A stretch of 64,000 bases of DNA from Erwinia rhapontici (GTDB taxonomy: Bacteria > Pseudomonadota > Gammaproteobacteria > Enterobacterales > Enterobacteriaceae). The stretch lies in assembly GCF_012271765.1 (NCBI RefSeq), contig NZ_VRKO01000016.1, forward strand, positions 248,001-312,000. Direction: 5' to 3'. The notes under the pieces were generated by a model. The model was not told the origin of the DNA. It did no database searches and saw only the letters and a program-made list of their open reading frames with translations. The first letter of the stretch is position 1; the number at the start of each line of letters is the position of its first letter. Both the position numbers and the translations under genes were made by a program. This document shows positions 37,841 through 45,827 of the stretch, in pieces.

Positions 37841-38286
37841 TGAAGATGAAAAAAATAGTGTTTCCCGTGCTACTCACTTCACTTTTGACGGGATGCGGAT
37901 TATTGGGCGATTACACGCCATTGCCTGAAATCGGGCAGGTTTCAAAGTCTCAGGCTGGATTCTGTTTCCAGATTAAAAATCCAGGTGACTATTACGTACA
38001 TTTTCTTTCGATCAGAGAGAGAAGTGCGCCTGAGAGGTCTGGCTTCAATAGAGAGTTTCCTGCCTTGCCGATCGCTGATAATCAGCTGTGTATTCCACCG
38101 TCTTACTATCACTTCCCGGATGATGGCGAGATCAATGTTGATATAGCTTTACGCTCACCGACAAAGAAAAGGGAATATCGTCGAGATATCATTTCTGAAT
38201 TCAGAATGGTGAATGGTATGCCTATGCCCTTTGCTCCAAAGGAATATTCAGTGAAAACCGATGACTATATACGGGAAATAGAATAA
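37840..38286 (+). CDS. Lipoprotein, candidate T6SS immunity protein
   Basis: This 148-residue protein has a lipoprotein signal peptide with the lipobox LLTGC near residue 19. The mature part contains FCFQIKNPGDYYVHFLSIRER and LCIPPSYYHFPDDGEINVDI, features of the periplasmic lipoproteins annotated as putative type VI immunity proteins. It overlaps the stop of the effector pseudogene (TAATG), so the two were translated together. A GTG at 37828 is also possible. The gene is intact although the effector is broken, as expected if protection from sister cells is still useful. Confidence 0.75.
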   Translation: MKMKKIVFPVLLTSLLTGCGLLGDYTPLPEIGQVSKSQAGFCFQIKNPGDYYVHFLSIRERSAPERSGFNREFPALPIADNQLCIPPSYYHFPDDGEINVDIALRSPTKKREYRRDIISEFRMVNGMPMPFAPKEYSVKTDDYIREIE

Positions 38287-38316
38287 CGGAGCTGAACGAT
38301 CCCATTAAAATAATTA

Positions 38317-38362
38317 TGGGGTACCTCTGGCCGTTATGGCCGACCTTTTCATTTGGTCGGCC
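38317..38362. repeat. Degenerate MITE end-like motif and REP-like palindrome
   Basis: TGGGGTACCTCTG (from 38317) resembles the right end of the element at 37066-37079 with one base missing and one changed. It is followed by a REP-family hairpin, GGCCGACC (38338-38345) and GGTCGGCC (38355-38362). Both lie between the lipoprotein gene and the end of the butanediol dehydrogenase gene. Confidence 0.5.
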
Positions 38363-38377
38363 AGCACAGCCTGAGGA

Positions 38378-39433
38378 TTACTGCGGTGGACGAACCAGGA
38401 TTTTCACCTGATTTTTCTCTTTCACCAGCGCTTCAAACCCTTCTGTTACCAGATCTTTCAGCTCAATGCGCTTGGTCACCAGCTTCTCAGCCTGGAAGTA
38501 GCCCTGGGTCATCAGCTCCATTACCGCCGGGAAGATATGACGGTAAGCGATGATGCCTTTGACGTTACGCTCGGCCAGCACCACTTTGTTCGGGTGGAAT
38601 GAGGCTTCGCCTTCCCAGATAGACACAATGATGGTTTCGCCTTCGTAACGGGTGCTGTCGATGCACTGCTTCAGCACCACCGGCACGCCGGTCACTTCGA
38701 ATGCGACATCCACGCCGCCTTTGCTCAGTTCACGAATGGTGGCAACCGCATCCTGTTTGCTCGGATCAATCACCACGTTGGCACCCAGCTCCCGCGCTTT
38801 CTCGCCACGCTGCGGTGACAGTTCCACCACATAAATCTCAGAGGCACCCGCAGCACGCAGGGCTTCAATCACCAGCAGACCGATAGGGCCGGCACCAAAT
38901 ACCGCCGCTTTGTCACCGGCTTTCAGCTTGCTCATACGCACCGCATGCAGCGCCACGGCGGCAGGCTCGACCAGCGCACCCTGCTCGTAAGAGAGACCGT
39001 CTGGCATACGGTGCACCATGTGCTCATCCACGGTAGTGAAGGAGGAGAAACCGCCACCGCCGCCGGACAGACCGTGGAAGCCCAGGTCACCACACAGGTT
39101 GTATTTGCCTTCGCGGCAGGCTTCGCATTCACGACACGCAAGGATCGGCTCGACGACCACACGGTCACCGGCTTTGAATTTGCTGACACCGGTACCGACT
39201 TCGACCACTTCGCCAGAGAACTCGTGGCCCATAACGATAGGGGCAATATCGTGGCTGATTTTATGCGGTTTATCGACCGGAACAAAGATCGGCCCGGCGA
39301 GGTATTCGTGCAAATCGCTGCCGCAGATCCCGGTCCATGCCACTTTGATTTTTACCTTGCCTGCAGAAACCTGGGGTTCTTCAATATCGTCAATACGGAT
39401 GTCATGCGCTTTATACCAACGTGCTGCTTTCAT
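38378..39433 (-). CDS. (R,R)-2,3-butanediol dehydrogenase / zinc alcohol dehydrogenase
   Basis: This 351-residue medium-chain zinc dehydrogenase resembles Bacillus BdhA. Its catalytic-zinc residues are in GICGSDLHEYLAG and GHEFSGEVVEVG, and the structural-zinc cysteines are in CRECEACREGKYNLC. The NAD-binding motif is VFGAGPIGLL. It would interconvert 2,3-butanediol and acetoin. AAGGGAAAAGAAG precedes the ATG. About 80 bp upstream is a sigma-54 promoter, and an AcoR-type activator is encoded 2.7 kb away. A sorbitol- or threonine-type dehydrogenase is a less likely alternative. Confidence 0.9.
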   Translation of the reverse strand: MKAARWYKAHDIRIDDIEEPQVSAGKVKIKVAWTGICGSDLHEYLAGPIFVPVDKPHKISHDIAPIVMGHEFSGEVVEVGTGVSKFKAGDRVVVEPILACRECEACREGKYNLCGDLGFHGLSGGGGGFSSFTTVDEHMVHRMPDGLSYEQGALVEPAAVALHAVRMSKLKAGDKAAVFGAGPIGLLVIEALRAAGASEIYVVELSPQRGEKARELGANVVIDPSKQDAVATIRELSKGGVDVAFEVTGVPVVLKQCIDSTRYEGETIIVSIWEGEASFHPNKVVLAERNVKGIIAYRHIFPAVMELMTQGYFQAEKLVTKRIELKDLVTEGFEALVKEKNQVKILVRPPQ

Positions 39434-39511
39434 CTTCTTTTCCCTTGAGATTGGTCAACATCCTGTCCATTGCCACTAATGCGGCCGGATCAGGAACTCA
39501 GGGCTGCATAG

Positions 39512-39527
39512 TGCGAAAAGCGTGCCA
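39512..39527 (-). promoter_or_regulatory. Sigma-54 (-24/-12) promoter of the butanediol dehydrogenase gene
   Basis: On the minus strand the sequence is TGGCACGCTTTTCGCA. It matches TGGCACG-N4-TTGCW at every position except one (C for T). The GG and GC elements have the correct spacing. The transcript would start near 39500, about 65 bases before the ATG. Confidence 0.82.
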
Positions 39528-39610
39528 GGAATTGGGTGGTGGGTAAGTTGTTGATTTTTAGATGGTAGAGTGAGGAGGGCGCTGGGAGGGGAGGGGACAA
39601 GGCGGGGGAG

Positions 39611-39642
39611 TGTGACAGGTGTAACGGGGTGCGGGTGTAACA
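39611..39642. promoter_or_regulatory. Candidate upstream activator sites for the AcoR-type protein
   Basis: Three related heptamers, TGTGACA (39611), TGTAACG (39620) and TGTAACA (39636), lie about 90-130 bp upstream of the sigma-54 promoter. That is the usual place for enhancer-binding-protein sites. The assignment to AcoR is an inference. Confidence 0.45.
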
Positions 39643-39738
39643 GGGTGGGCCGGTGGTAATAGTCAGATTTTGGTGCGTTGTTGAGTGTCTGCTGTGTGCC
39701 AGGAGCGGACATCATCCCAACTACCGTAATTTATTATT

Positions 39739-40494
39739 TTATGAACAAGTGGCAGATGACATTGAACCCTTTTGCGTTTCAATAAATTTGAAAATTTCAT
39801 TTATTGATGCTTTGTCAGGCTTGTTAAATTCACTCAAATGATCTCCTTTCCCAAGGGTCATCAATAAACCATATTGTTGCGCTATCTCAGCCATAGGAGA
39901 GTTATAAGGGTCGTTGGCTCCGGCCCAAAGTAAAATTGGTGTCTTATAAGGAAATAAAGCTTCTTTTTTTTCAGAATACTTTCTTAATTCATTGAAAAAG
40001 CATCTGACACTTTCTTGATCATCCAGCGAAAGCCCAGAGACAAGTTCTGGTGCTGTGCTTCTTGCATAAGACATAAACATATCAAAACTAAGTTTGCCTT
40101 CAGGCGTTTCCGGAAGGCCATTCTTTAAATCCCATCCGCCTAAAACGACAGAATGCAGCCGTTCCGGATGGTGGTTTAGCAGCCCTAATGCTGCCCATGC
40201 GCCAGAGGAATACCCAATAACATGCGCTTTCTCATAGCCCAGCTCATCCATAATTTTCACAATGGATAAAGCCTGATTTTGTTGTGTATATAATTCTGGC
40301 ACTGACGGTTTTACGCTTTCGCCGTGGCCTAAAAGGTCCGGACAAACAACGTGAAAAAATGGACTAAATAAGGAGAATAATCCATTATTTCGCCAAGATT
40401 TTCCGTCCATTAGAAGACCATGAAGCATTATAACCAGTGGGCCTTTTCCTTCTGCAATATATGACAACTGAGGTGAGCCTGATGTAGATGGCAT
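39739..40494 (-). CDS. Alpha/beta hydrolase
   Basis: This 251-residue alpha/beta-hydrolase has the oxyanion stretch VIMLHGLLMDGKSW, the nucleophile elbow HVIGYSSGAWAA, the acid in WAGANDPYNS and the histidine in LGKGDHLSEF. There is no signal peptide. The start at 40494 is preceded by AAAGGG; an upstream start at 40530 would add 12 residues. Its substrate cannot be told from the sequence. It is the first of three AT-richer genes that look recently acquired compared with the GC-rich genes on both sides. Confidence 0.82.
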   Translation of the reverse strand: MPSTSGSPQLSYIAEGKGPLVIMLHGLLMDGKSWRNNGLFSLFSPFFHVVCPDLLGHGESVKPSVPELYTQQNQALSIVKIMDELGYEKAHVIGYSSGAWAALGLLNHHPERLHSVVLGGWDLKNGLPETPEGKLSFDMFMSYARSTAPELVSGLSLDDQESVRCFFNELRKYSEKKEALFPYKTPILLWAGANDPYNSPMAEIAQQYGLLMTLGKGDHLSEFNKPDKASINEIFKFIETQKGSMSSATCS

Positions 40495-40758
40495 ATGTGT
40501 CCCTTTAAATTTAGAGTGGACAGAAAGCATACACGTCTTTAGACAAGCAGCTCAACGACTAATCGCATAACGTCAGCTCCTCGCTCAAAACTGTCTGTCA
40601 AAGTGGTTAAGCTCTACAACAGCTCAGAGGTACAAAAAATCACCTTCACGTACAATAATTTTCGATATCCAAACTGACCCCTTCCATACCGCTGGGGGCT
40701 ATCAGTGAAGCAGGTAAACACAGAGTTTTGGCTTGGGTCTATCGTATTCATCCATCCC

Positions 40759-41256
40759 CTAAAACGGCAACCGAAACCATATGGCCCACAGGATATAAAC
40801 GCCACCCGCGAGAAATAACAGGCGATAGACCCAGACAATGGCGTTTTCCTGCCGCAGGTAAAATTTCAGCGGGTTACGGTGCAGGTTGGCCGCATTGTGA
40901 GTTTTATGAAAATGCGTCATCTGTTGCGCGCCTCTGCTGGCCAGTGCAATCATAAAACTGGTCATCATGATCATCACTAATACCATATAGCTTTTCACCA
41001 GAAGCCCCAGGCTCAGGCGCAGCCATGAACTGTCACCCTTGTGCAAAACGACGACACCATGTTTTTTAAGCGCAATCGCAGCAAAGCTAAGCGTAAGGTG
41101 CACGACCAGCAGGATGACAAAATGCTTCGCATTGGTGCGGAAAGGATTCTTCAGTGTGATACCAAAGATCCAGGCGAAAAACAGCAGTGTTGATGCCAGC
41201 CACATCATTGAGTTTAGAATCATTCCAGGCCTGCTCAGTAAATTACTCAGTGGCAT
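40759..41256 (-). CDS. Small integral membrane protein of unknown function
   Basis: This 165-residue protein has four hydrophobic helices (about residues 12-32, 45-62, 84-106 and 140-162). A basic, histidine-rich cytoplasmic or periplasmic loop (HFHKTHNAANLHRNPLKFYLRQ) precedes the last helix. I do not recognise a family. It is co-oriented with the hydrolase and acetyltransferase genes but separated from each by more than 130 bp. Confidence 0.65.
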   Translation of the reverse strand: MPLSNLLSRPGMILNSMMWLASTLLFFAWIFGITLKNPFRTNAKHFVILLVVHLTLSFAAIALKKHGVVVLHKGDSSWLRLSLGLLVKSYMVLVMIMMTSFMIALASRGAQQMTHFHKTHNAANLHRNPLKFYLRQENAIVWVYRLLFLAGGVYILWAIWFRLPF

Positions 41257-41392
41257 ATTTTTGCCGAATGACGGTAAGAGCGCCAGGATGATTTTTGCTG
41301 CTAAATCGTAACTGACAATATTTCACGAATACTCGGGTTCTTTTGACTGACGGTTTTTTGCCAAAAGCGGACGTCAGATCCGCTAAATACAA

Positions 41393-41845
41393 TCAGCGCA
41401 ATGGCTTTGAGAAACAGACAGCTTCTGTCCTGCCTATGTATGGGCCGTAATTCTCAATACGGATATAACCATTTTTCTCGTAGAAATTTACAGCCCGATA
41501 GTTCATGTGTCGGGTTTCCAGCCTAAGTTCTGTATATCCCATCTCTTTTGCCGATTTTTCAAGAAAAGTGAGTAAGGCACCGCCAATCCCTGACACACTT
41601 CGGTCTGAAAACATTCTTTTAAGCTCGGCGATATTTTGCGTTAATGGCCTTATAGCACCGCATCCTATAGCTTTGCCATGAGAATTCTTTGCTAATGCCC
41701 ATAAAGCTTTGTCATCACTCATTGCTTCAACGGTGAAATTGCTTTTGCCATTATCACCAGTAATAGCGGCAAGTTCTACTGACAGCATTTCGATTAATCG
41801 ATGGGATTCTGAAGAAAATGGATCTGATTTCTCTACTGTTATCAT
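41393..41845 (-). CDS. GNAT-family N-acetyltransferase
   Basis: This 150-residue protein has the GNAT fold. IAELKRMFSDRSVSGIGGALLTFLEKSAKEMGY holds the acetyl-CoA loop (RxxGxG/A appears as RSVSGIGGAL) and LRLETRHMNYRAVNFYEKNGY is the family's C-terminal motif. The frame is open to 41938, but those extra residues are hydrophobic and not part of the domain, so ATG 41845 with CAGGG upstream is preferred. The acetyl acceptor is unknown. Confidence 0.82.
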   Translation of the reverse strand: MITVEKSDPFSSESHRLIEMLSVELAAITGDNGKSNFTVEAMSDDKALWALAKNSHGKAIGCGAIRPLTQNIAELKRMFSDRSVSGIGGALLTFLEKSAKEMGYTELRLETRHMNYRAVNFYEKNGYIRIENYGPYIGRTEAVCFSKPLR

Positions 41846-42003
41846 GGTTATACCCTGCAGGATGAGTGTGACCAACATAAAGCATCCTGTTAAGGAAAGC
41901 ATCAGCCAATACGGGGGATGGGACAACACTGTTTCCAAACTATCCCGAGGGTATCATGCCCGCTCCTCACTCTAAGCCGCCATCAGTCCACTAACTCCCA
42001 CAC

Positions 42004-42036
42004 CAAAAAAATGCCATCCCTCAACGGGACAGCATT
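42004..42036 (-). terminator. Terminator of amn
   Basis: Read on the minus strand, AATGCTGTCCC pairs with GGGATGGCATT (one mismatch) across a GTTGA loop and runs into seven T residues. It lies about 65 bp after the amn stop codon. Confidence 0.75.
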
Positions 42037-42101
42037 CCAAAATCATCCAAACCACTCTGACCTCAAAGGCATAAGCGGTTTTGTTTCCCTACATACTCAA
42101 C

Positions 42102-43559
42102 TCACCGGAACGGCGGTTCATTAAACGTGCGCAGCTTACGCGAGTGCAGGCGGTCGCCCTCGGCGCGCAGCAGATCGATGGCGCGAATGCCAATCTGCAA
42201 ATGCTCGGAAATGGCACCCTCATAGAAGCGGTTCGCCTGGCCCGGCAGCTTAATTTCGCCGTGCAGCGGCTTATCGGAAACGCACAGCAGGGTGCCGTAA
42301 GGCACGCGGAAGCGGTAACCCTGGGCGGCGATGGTGGCGCTTTCCATATCGACGGCAACGGCGCGGCTGAGGTTGAAACGCAGCGCGGAAGCCGAATAAC
42401 GCAGCTCCCAGTTGCGGTCGTCGGTGGTCACCACGGTGCCGGTACGCAGGCGTTCTTTCACCGCTTCACCCGGCATCCCGCTCACCAGTTTGGTGGCGTC
42501 ATACAGCGCGCGCTGCACTTCGGCGATGCTCGGGATCGGGATATCCGGCGGCAGCACAGCATCCAGCACATGGTCGTCACGCAGATAGGCGTGCGCCAGC
42601 ACGTAGTCGCCAATGGTCTGGCTCTCGCGCAGTCCGCCGCAGTGGCCGATCATCAGCCAGGCATGAGGGCGCAGCACGGCGAGATGGTCACAGATGGTTT
42701 TGGCATTCGACGGGCCCACACCAATGTTCACCAGCGTGATGCCCTGGCCGTCTTTGCCGATCAGGTGCCAGGCGGGCATCTGGTGTTTTTTCCAGGCGAG
42801 GTCAGACACCGTCTGTTCCGGGTGCGGCGTATCATGCGTGATGGTGGTGCCACCCGCGCAGGAGAGCGCCAGATACGGTGACGTCGGGTCGGCAATCTGC
42901 TCGCAGGCCCACAGCACAAACTCATCGACATAACGCGTGTAGTTGGTGAACAGCACGTAGGGCTGGAAATCTTCCACCGGCGTGCCGGTGTAGTGGCGCA
43001 GGCGTGCCAGCGAGAAGTCGGTGCGCAGGGCATCGAAGTGCGACAGCGGGAAGGTTTCACCCGGCGGTAGCAGTCCATCGGCATTCTCATCGCCAATCTG
43101 CGACAGCTCGGTGGTCGGGAAATGCTGGGCGATCCCGGCGCTCATGCTGCGATCCAGCGCCAGGCCGGAACCGTCAATCACATACGGGAAGGGGATCTCC
43201 TGCTGCGATGGCAGCACGTCAATCTGCACCTGATACTCCTGGGTCAGCAGCGTGAGCTGATCGCTGAGGTAGTGGCGCAGCAGGGCCGGGCGGGTAATGG
43301 TGGTGCTGTAGCTGCCTGCGCGGGTGAAGCGACCAAAGGCGCGGGTCAGGCGCTGGGAGGGGGCCACGCCGTCCCAGGTGACGCGCAGCTGCGGATAAAC
43401 AAACAGGCCAGCTGCGCGCTGTGTGGCATCAGGCAGGCTGCCGTCAGCGATGAACGCCGTGATGGCGTCGCGCAGGGCATCAACTGCCGCGTTGTAATGG
43501 TTTTCGAGGCTGTCGAGCGCTTCGGTGACGGTCAGGGATCGCGCTACGGGATAAGTCAT
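42102..43559 (-). CDS. amn: AMP nucleosidase
   Basis: This 485-residue enzyme hydrolyses AMP to adenine and ribose 5-phosphate and regulates the adenylate pool. It is highly similar to E. coli Amn, for example in TYGGRFT-like AFGRFTRAGSYSTTITRP, YPYVIDGS-like FPYVIDGSGLALDRSMSAG, NIGVGPSNAKTICDHLAVLRP and the C-terminal HSRKLRTFNEPPFR. The ATG at 43559 is preceded by AAGGAG; an ATG five codons upstream lies inside that ribosome binding site and is rejected. It is a core gene and a useful anchor for the chromosomal position. Confidence 0.97.
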   Translation of the reverse strand: MTYPVARSLTVTEALDSLENHYNAAVDALRDAITAFIADGSLPDATQRAAGLFVYPQLRVTWDGVAPSQRLTRAFGRFTRAGSYSTTITRPALLRHYLSDQLTLLTQEYQVQIDVLPSQQEIPFPYVIDGSGLALDRSMSAGIAQHFPTTELSQIGDENADGLLPPGETFPLSHFDALRTDFSLARLRHYTGTPVEDFQPYVLFTNYTRYVDEFVLWACEQIADPTSPYLALSCAGGTTITHDTPHPEQTVSDLAWKKHQMPAWHLIGKDGQGITLVNIGVGPSNAKTICDHLAVLRPHAWLMIGHCGGLRESQTIGDYVLAHAYLRDDHVLDAVLPPDIPIPSIAEVQRALYDATKLVSGMPGEAVKERLRTGTVVTTDDRNWELRYSASALRFNLSRAVAVDMESATIAAQGYRFRVPYGTLLCVSDKPLHGEIKLPGQANRFYEGAISEHLQIGIRAIDLLRAEGDRLHSRKLRTFNEPPFR

Positions 43560-43584
43560 GGTCTCTCCTTGCATCGTTTAATTT

Positions 43585-43709
43585 ATACCCGTCATACTTC
43601 AAGCTGCCTCTTTGCTGGCGACGTTCACTCACCCGAATCACTTACCTGTGTAAGCTCATCGGGATTCGCTCTCTTACCGCCTCAACGCAGCTCGAATTAT
43701 TTAGGGTAT
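43585..43709. repeat. ERIC element
   Basis: A 125-bp imperfect palindrome begins ATACCCGTCATACTTCAAG and ends GAATTATTTAGGGTAT. It contains TGTAAGCTCATCGGGATTC and, in reverse, GTAAGTGATTCGGGTGAG, which correspond to the two well-known conserved ERIC primer regions. It lies in the gap between amn and the LacI-type gene. Confidence 0.9.
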
Positions 43710-43710
43710 G

Positions 43711-44901
43711 TTAGCTGCTGGCACCGGGTTCCAGGCTGAATCTCACCTGTTCTTCCTGCGGCTGCGGGGCATTGTCCAGCATCGCCATCAGCTGCTGGCC
43801 CACCTGCTGGCCCAGCTTTTCGTAATTCAGTCGCATTGAGGTCAGCGCCGGAAAGGTGTGATCGCAGTTAGCCGAGCCATCAAGGCAGGCCACCGCCATA
43901 TCATAGGGTACCTTCAACAGTCGCCGCTGACACTCAGACAGTACACCAAAAGCAATCTCTTCATGGCTACAGATAATCGCATCCAGATCCGGCTGATTTT
44001 GCAGTAGCTGCCCCAGCGCATAGCGGCCAAACTCCAGGCTTGGCGCATCCGGCACGGTGATCATCAGGTCCGCATTCTGATAGTGCATCAGCATCGCTTT
44101 ATGCCAGCCGTTCAGCTGCTGTTTGTGCAGGCGGTTATCCGTGTGCGCGCCAATAAAGCCGATGCGGCGATAGCCTTTATCCAGCAGATGCGCCGTCAGG
44201 CGTTCGGCCGCATCATTGATGGCGATATCGAGGGTGATATCGGCAGAAAAACGCTCCGCGCCGCAGACGTTAACCGTCACCAGTTCAGCGGATTCAATCA
44301 GGTCGCAGGTCTTTTTGGAGAGCTGCGCCCCGAACAGTACCAGGGCAGAAGGGCGGTTTTGCAGCAGTTTTTCCACCAGCGGCGTTTCACCGTACTGATG
44401 ATATTCATGGCAGGCCATAATCAGCTGGAAAGGCTGTTTACTCAGGGTTTGTTGCAGTGCCTGAACAAAGCGGGTGCTGGCACGATCGTGCTGAAAGGGG
44501 TAGAGCACGGCCACGGTATGCAGCTGGGACGAGGCGAGCGTGCTGGCGGCCTGATTGGGCACGTAGCCGAGGGTCGCGACCGCCTGTTGGATTTTGATGA
44601 GCGAGGCTTCAGAGACCTGGCTCGGATCGCGCAGCGCGCGCGATACCGTCATCGGGCCGATACCGGCATGGCGGGCGACATCCTGCAAGGTGACGCGGTC
44701 GCTGCGCCCGGCTGCCAGTTCGCTGGCTTCCGGATTGGCCTGATAGCCCAGTGCGCGGGCGGCCTGTTCTACTTTGTTACGAACACTGTCTGACACCAGC
44801 TCCGGTGTGCGCATCACGCGCGACACGGTCATGGCCCCGACGCCGACATAATCGGCGACATCCTGCAGCGTCACCCGACCGCTACTGCGACGCTTGCGCA
44901 T
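43711..44901 (-). CDS. LacI-family regulator with two tandem helix-turn-helix domains
   Basis: This 396-residue protein has two complete LacI DNA-binding domains in series: VTLQDVADYVGVGAMTVSRVMR (about residues 10-31) and VTLQDVARHAGIGPMTVSRALR (about 69-90). Each is followed by its own LGYxxN hinge sequence. One LacI-type effector domain follows (LFGAQLSKKTCDLIES, AIICSHEEIAFGVLSE, VACLDGSANCD). Normal LacI proteins are about 340 residues with one such domain; the extra ~59 residues equal one duplicated domain. It is divergent from the Ula-type PTS operon, which it probably controls. Confidence 0.9.
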   Translation of the reverse strand: MRKRRSSGRVTLQDVADYVGVGAMTVSRVMRTPELVSDSVRNKVEQAARALGYQANPEASELAAGRSDRVTLQDVARHAGIGPMTVSRALRDPSQVSEASLIKIQQAVATLGYVPNQAASTLASSQLHTVAVLYPFQHDRASTRFVQALQQTLSKQPFQLIMACHEYHQYGETPLVEKLLQNRPSALVLFGAQLSKKTCDLIESAELVTVNVCGAERFSADITLDIAINDAAERLTAHLLDKGYRRIGFIGAHTDNRLHKQQLNGWHKAMLMHYQNADLMITVPDAPSLEFGRYALGQLLQNQPDLDAIICSHEEIAFGVLSECQRRLLKVPYDMAVACLDGSANCDHTFPALTSMRLNYEKLGQQVGQQLMAMLDNAPQPQEEQVRFSLEPGASS

Positions 44902-44935
44902 CCTGGTTTCTCCTTCTTTGCTGGTTCCGGCAGGG

Positions 44936-45184
44936 CCGGGCGAGGCGTGCCTCGCCCCTACAAAAGTATATGTAATGGTGAGGCGTGCCTCGCCCCCACG
45001 AAATTAGCGTAGGGGTCAGGCATGCCTGACCCATTATCAACGCGCATGTGATGGTGAGGCGTACCTCGCCCCCACGAAATTAACCCAGGGGTCAGGCATG
45101 CCTGACCCATTATCAACGCGCATGTGATGGTGAGGCGTACCTCGCCCCCACGAAATTAACCCAGGGGTCAGGCATGCCTGACCC
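44936..45184. repeat. Tandem palindromic repeat array, 76-bp period
   Basis: Units alternate a GGTGAGGCG-type palindrome (GGCGTGCCTCGCC or GGCGTACCTCGCC) with GGGTCAGGCATGCCTGACCC. The junction GACCCATT occurs at 45029, 45105 and 45181, exactly 76 bp apart. The first unit is partial. It is related to the array at 17297-17548. It fills the divergent gap between the regulator and the PTS promoter. Confidence 0.88.
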
Positions 45185-45267
45185 ATTCTCACCGTCAGTG
45201 TGCCGTTGCCGACGTCTGGCAACAAATTATTCTCCGGCTGATGATAAGCCGATCACAATTAATGATA

Positions 45268-45288
45268 GCTATAACAGTTAGCGTTATC
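45268..45288. promoter_or_regulatory. Candidate operator of the PTS operon
   Basis: ATAAC-AGTTAGC-GTTAT is an inverted repeat with 5-bp arms, and TAACAGTTA is nested inside it. It lies about 80 bp before the EIIA start and may be the site of the double-headed LacI-type regulator. The evidence is symmetry and position only. Confidence 0.35.
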
Positions 45289-45364
45289 TTTTTAGATGTT
45301 CGTCACATTAATCAGATGAGTCTCACACTACTCTGCTCGGGCGATTAAGAGAGAGGTGACACAC

Positions 45365-45808
45365 ATGCTTAAAGAATTACTGACAGCCGACGTTGTTCAG
45401 ATTATCCCTGCCTGCGCTGACTGGCGTGAGGCTGTCTCACTTTCCTGCCAGCCGCTGCGCGATAATGGCACCATTGAAGCCCGTTATGTCGAGGCTATCT
45501 ACCGCTCACACGAGGCGATTGGTCCATATTACGTGGTTGGCCCTGGTATCGCTATGCCTCATGCACGTCCTGAAGACGGCGCAAACAAAATGGGCGTCAG
45601 CCTGACGGTGGTCCGCGAGGGTGTAAACTTCGATTCAGAAGGGAATGACCCGGTGCATCTGCTGATTGTGCTGGCCGCAACGGACAGTAACAGCCATATC
45701 GGCATTATTACCGCGCTCGCCCATCTGTTTGATACCCCTGAAGATACGGCATCGCTGATTGCAGCGACAGAGGTCGAACAAATTTTATCCATTATTTCAC
45801 GCTATTAA
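45365..45808 (+). CDS. PTS EIIA component (UlaC/SgcA, fructose-mannitol type)
   Basis: This 147-residue EIIA domain has its active-site histidine in GIAMPHARPED (about H66). Other motifs are ARYVEAIYRSHEAIGPYYVVGPG and HIGIITALAHLF. It accepts phosphate from HPr and passes it to the EIIB protein encoded next. ATG 45365 is preferred to GTG 45356, because the family N terminus is MLKELL. EIIA, EIIB and EIIC form a compact operon with 19-bp and 11-bp gaps. Confidence 0.92.
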   Translation: MLKELLTADVVQIIPACADWREAVSLSCQPLRDNGTIEARYVEAIYRSHEAIGPYYVVGPGIAMPHARPEDGANKMGVSLTVVREGVNFDSEGNDPVHLLIVLAATDSNSHIGIITALAHLFDTPEDTASLIAATEVEQILSIISRY

Positions 45809-45827
45809 TTCTTCCAGAGGAAAAAAA

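Noticed and set aside
39476-39715. Minus-strand frame of about 79 codons upstream of the butanediol dehydrogenase
   Set aside because: It overlaps the sigma-54 promoter and its proline-rich product looks random.
42081-42881. Plus-strand frame of 266 codons antisense to amn
   Set aside because: amn is a clear full-length core gene on the other strand; the antisense product shows no family-like features.
44936-45184. CRISPR-like array
   Set aside because: The same reason applies: tandem palindromic units with conserved intervening sequence.
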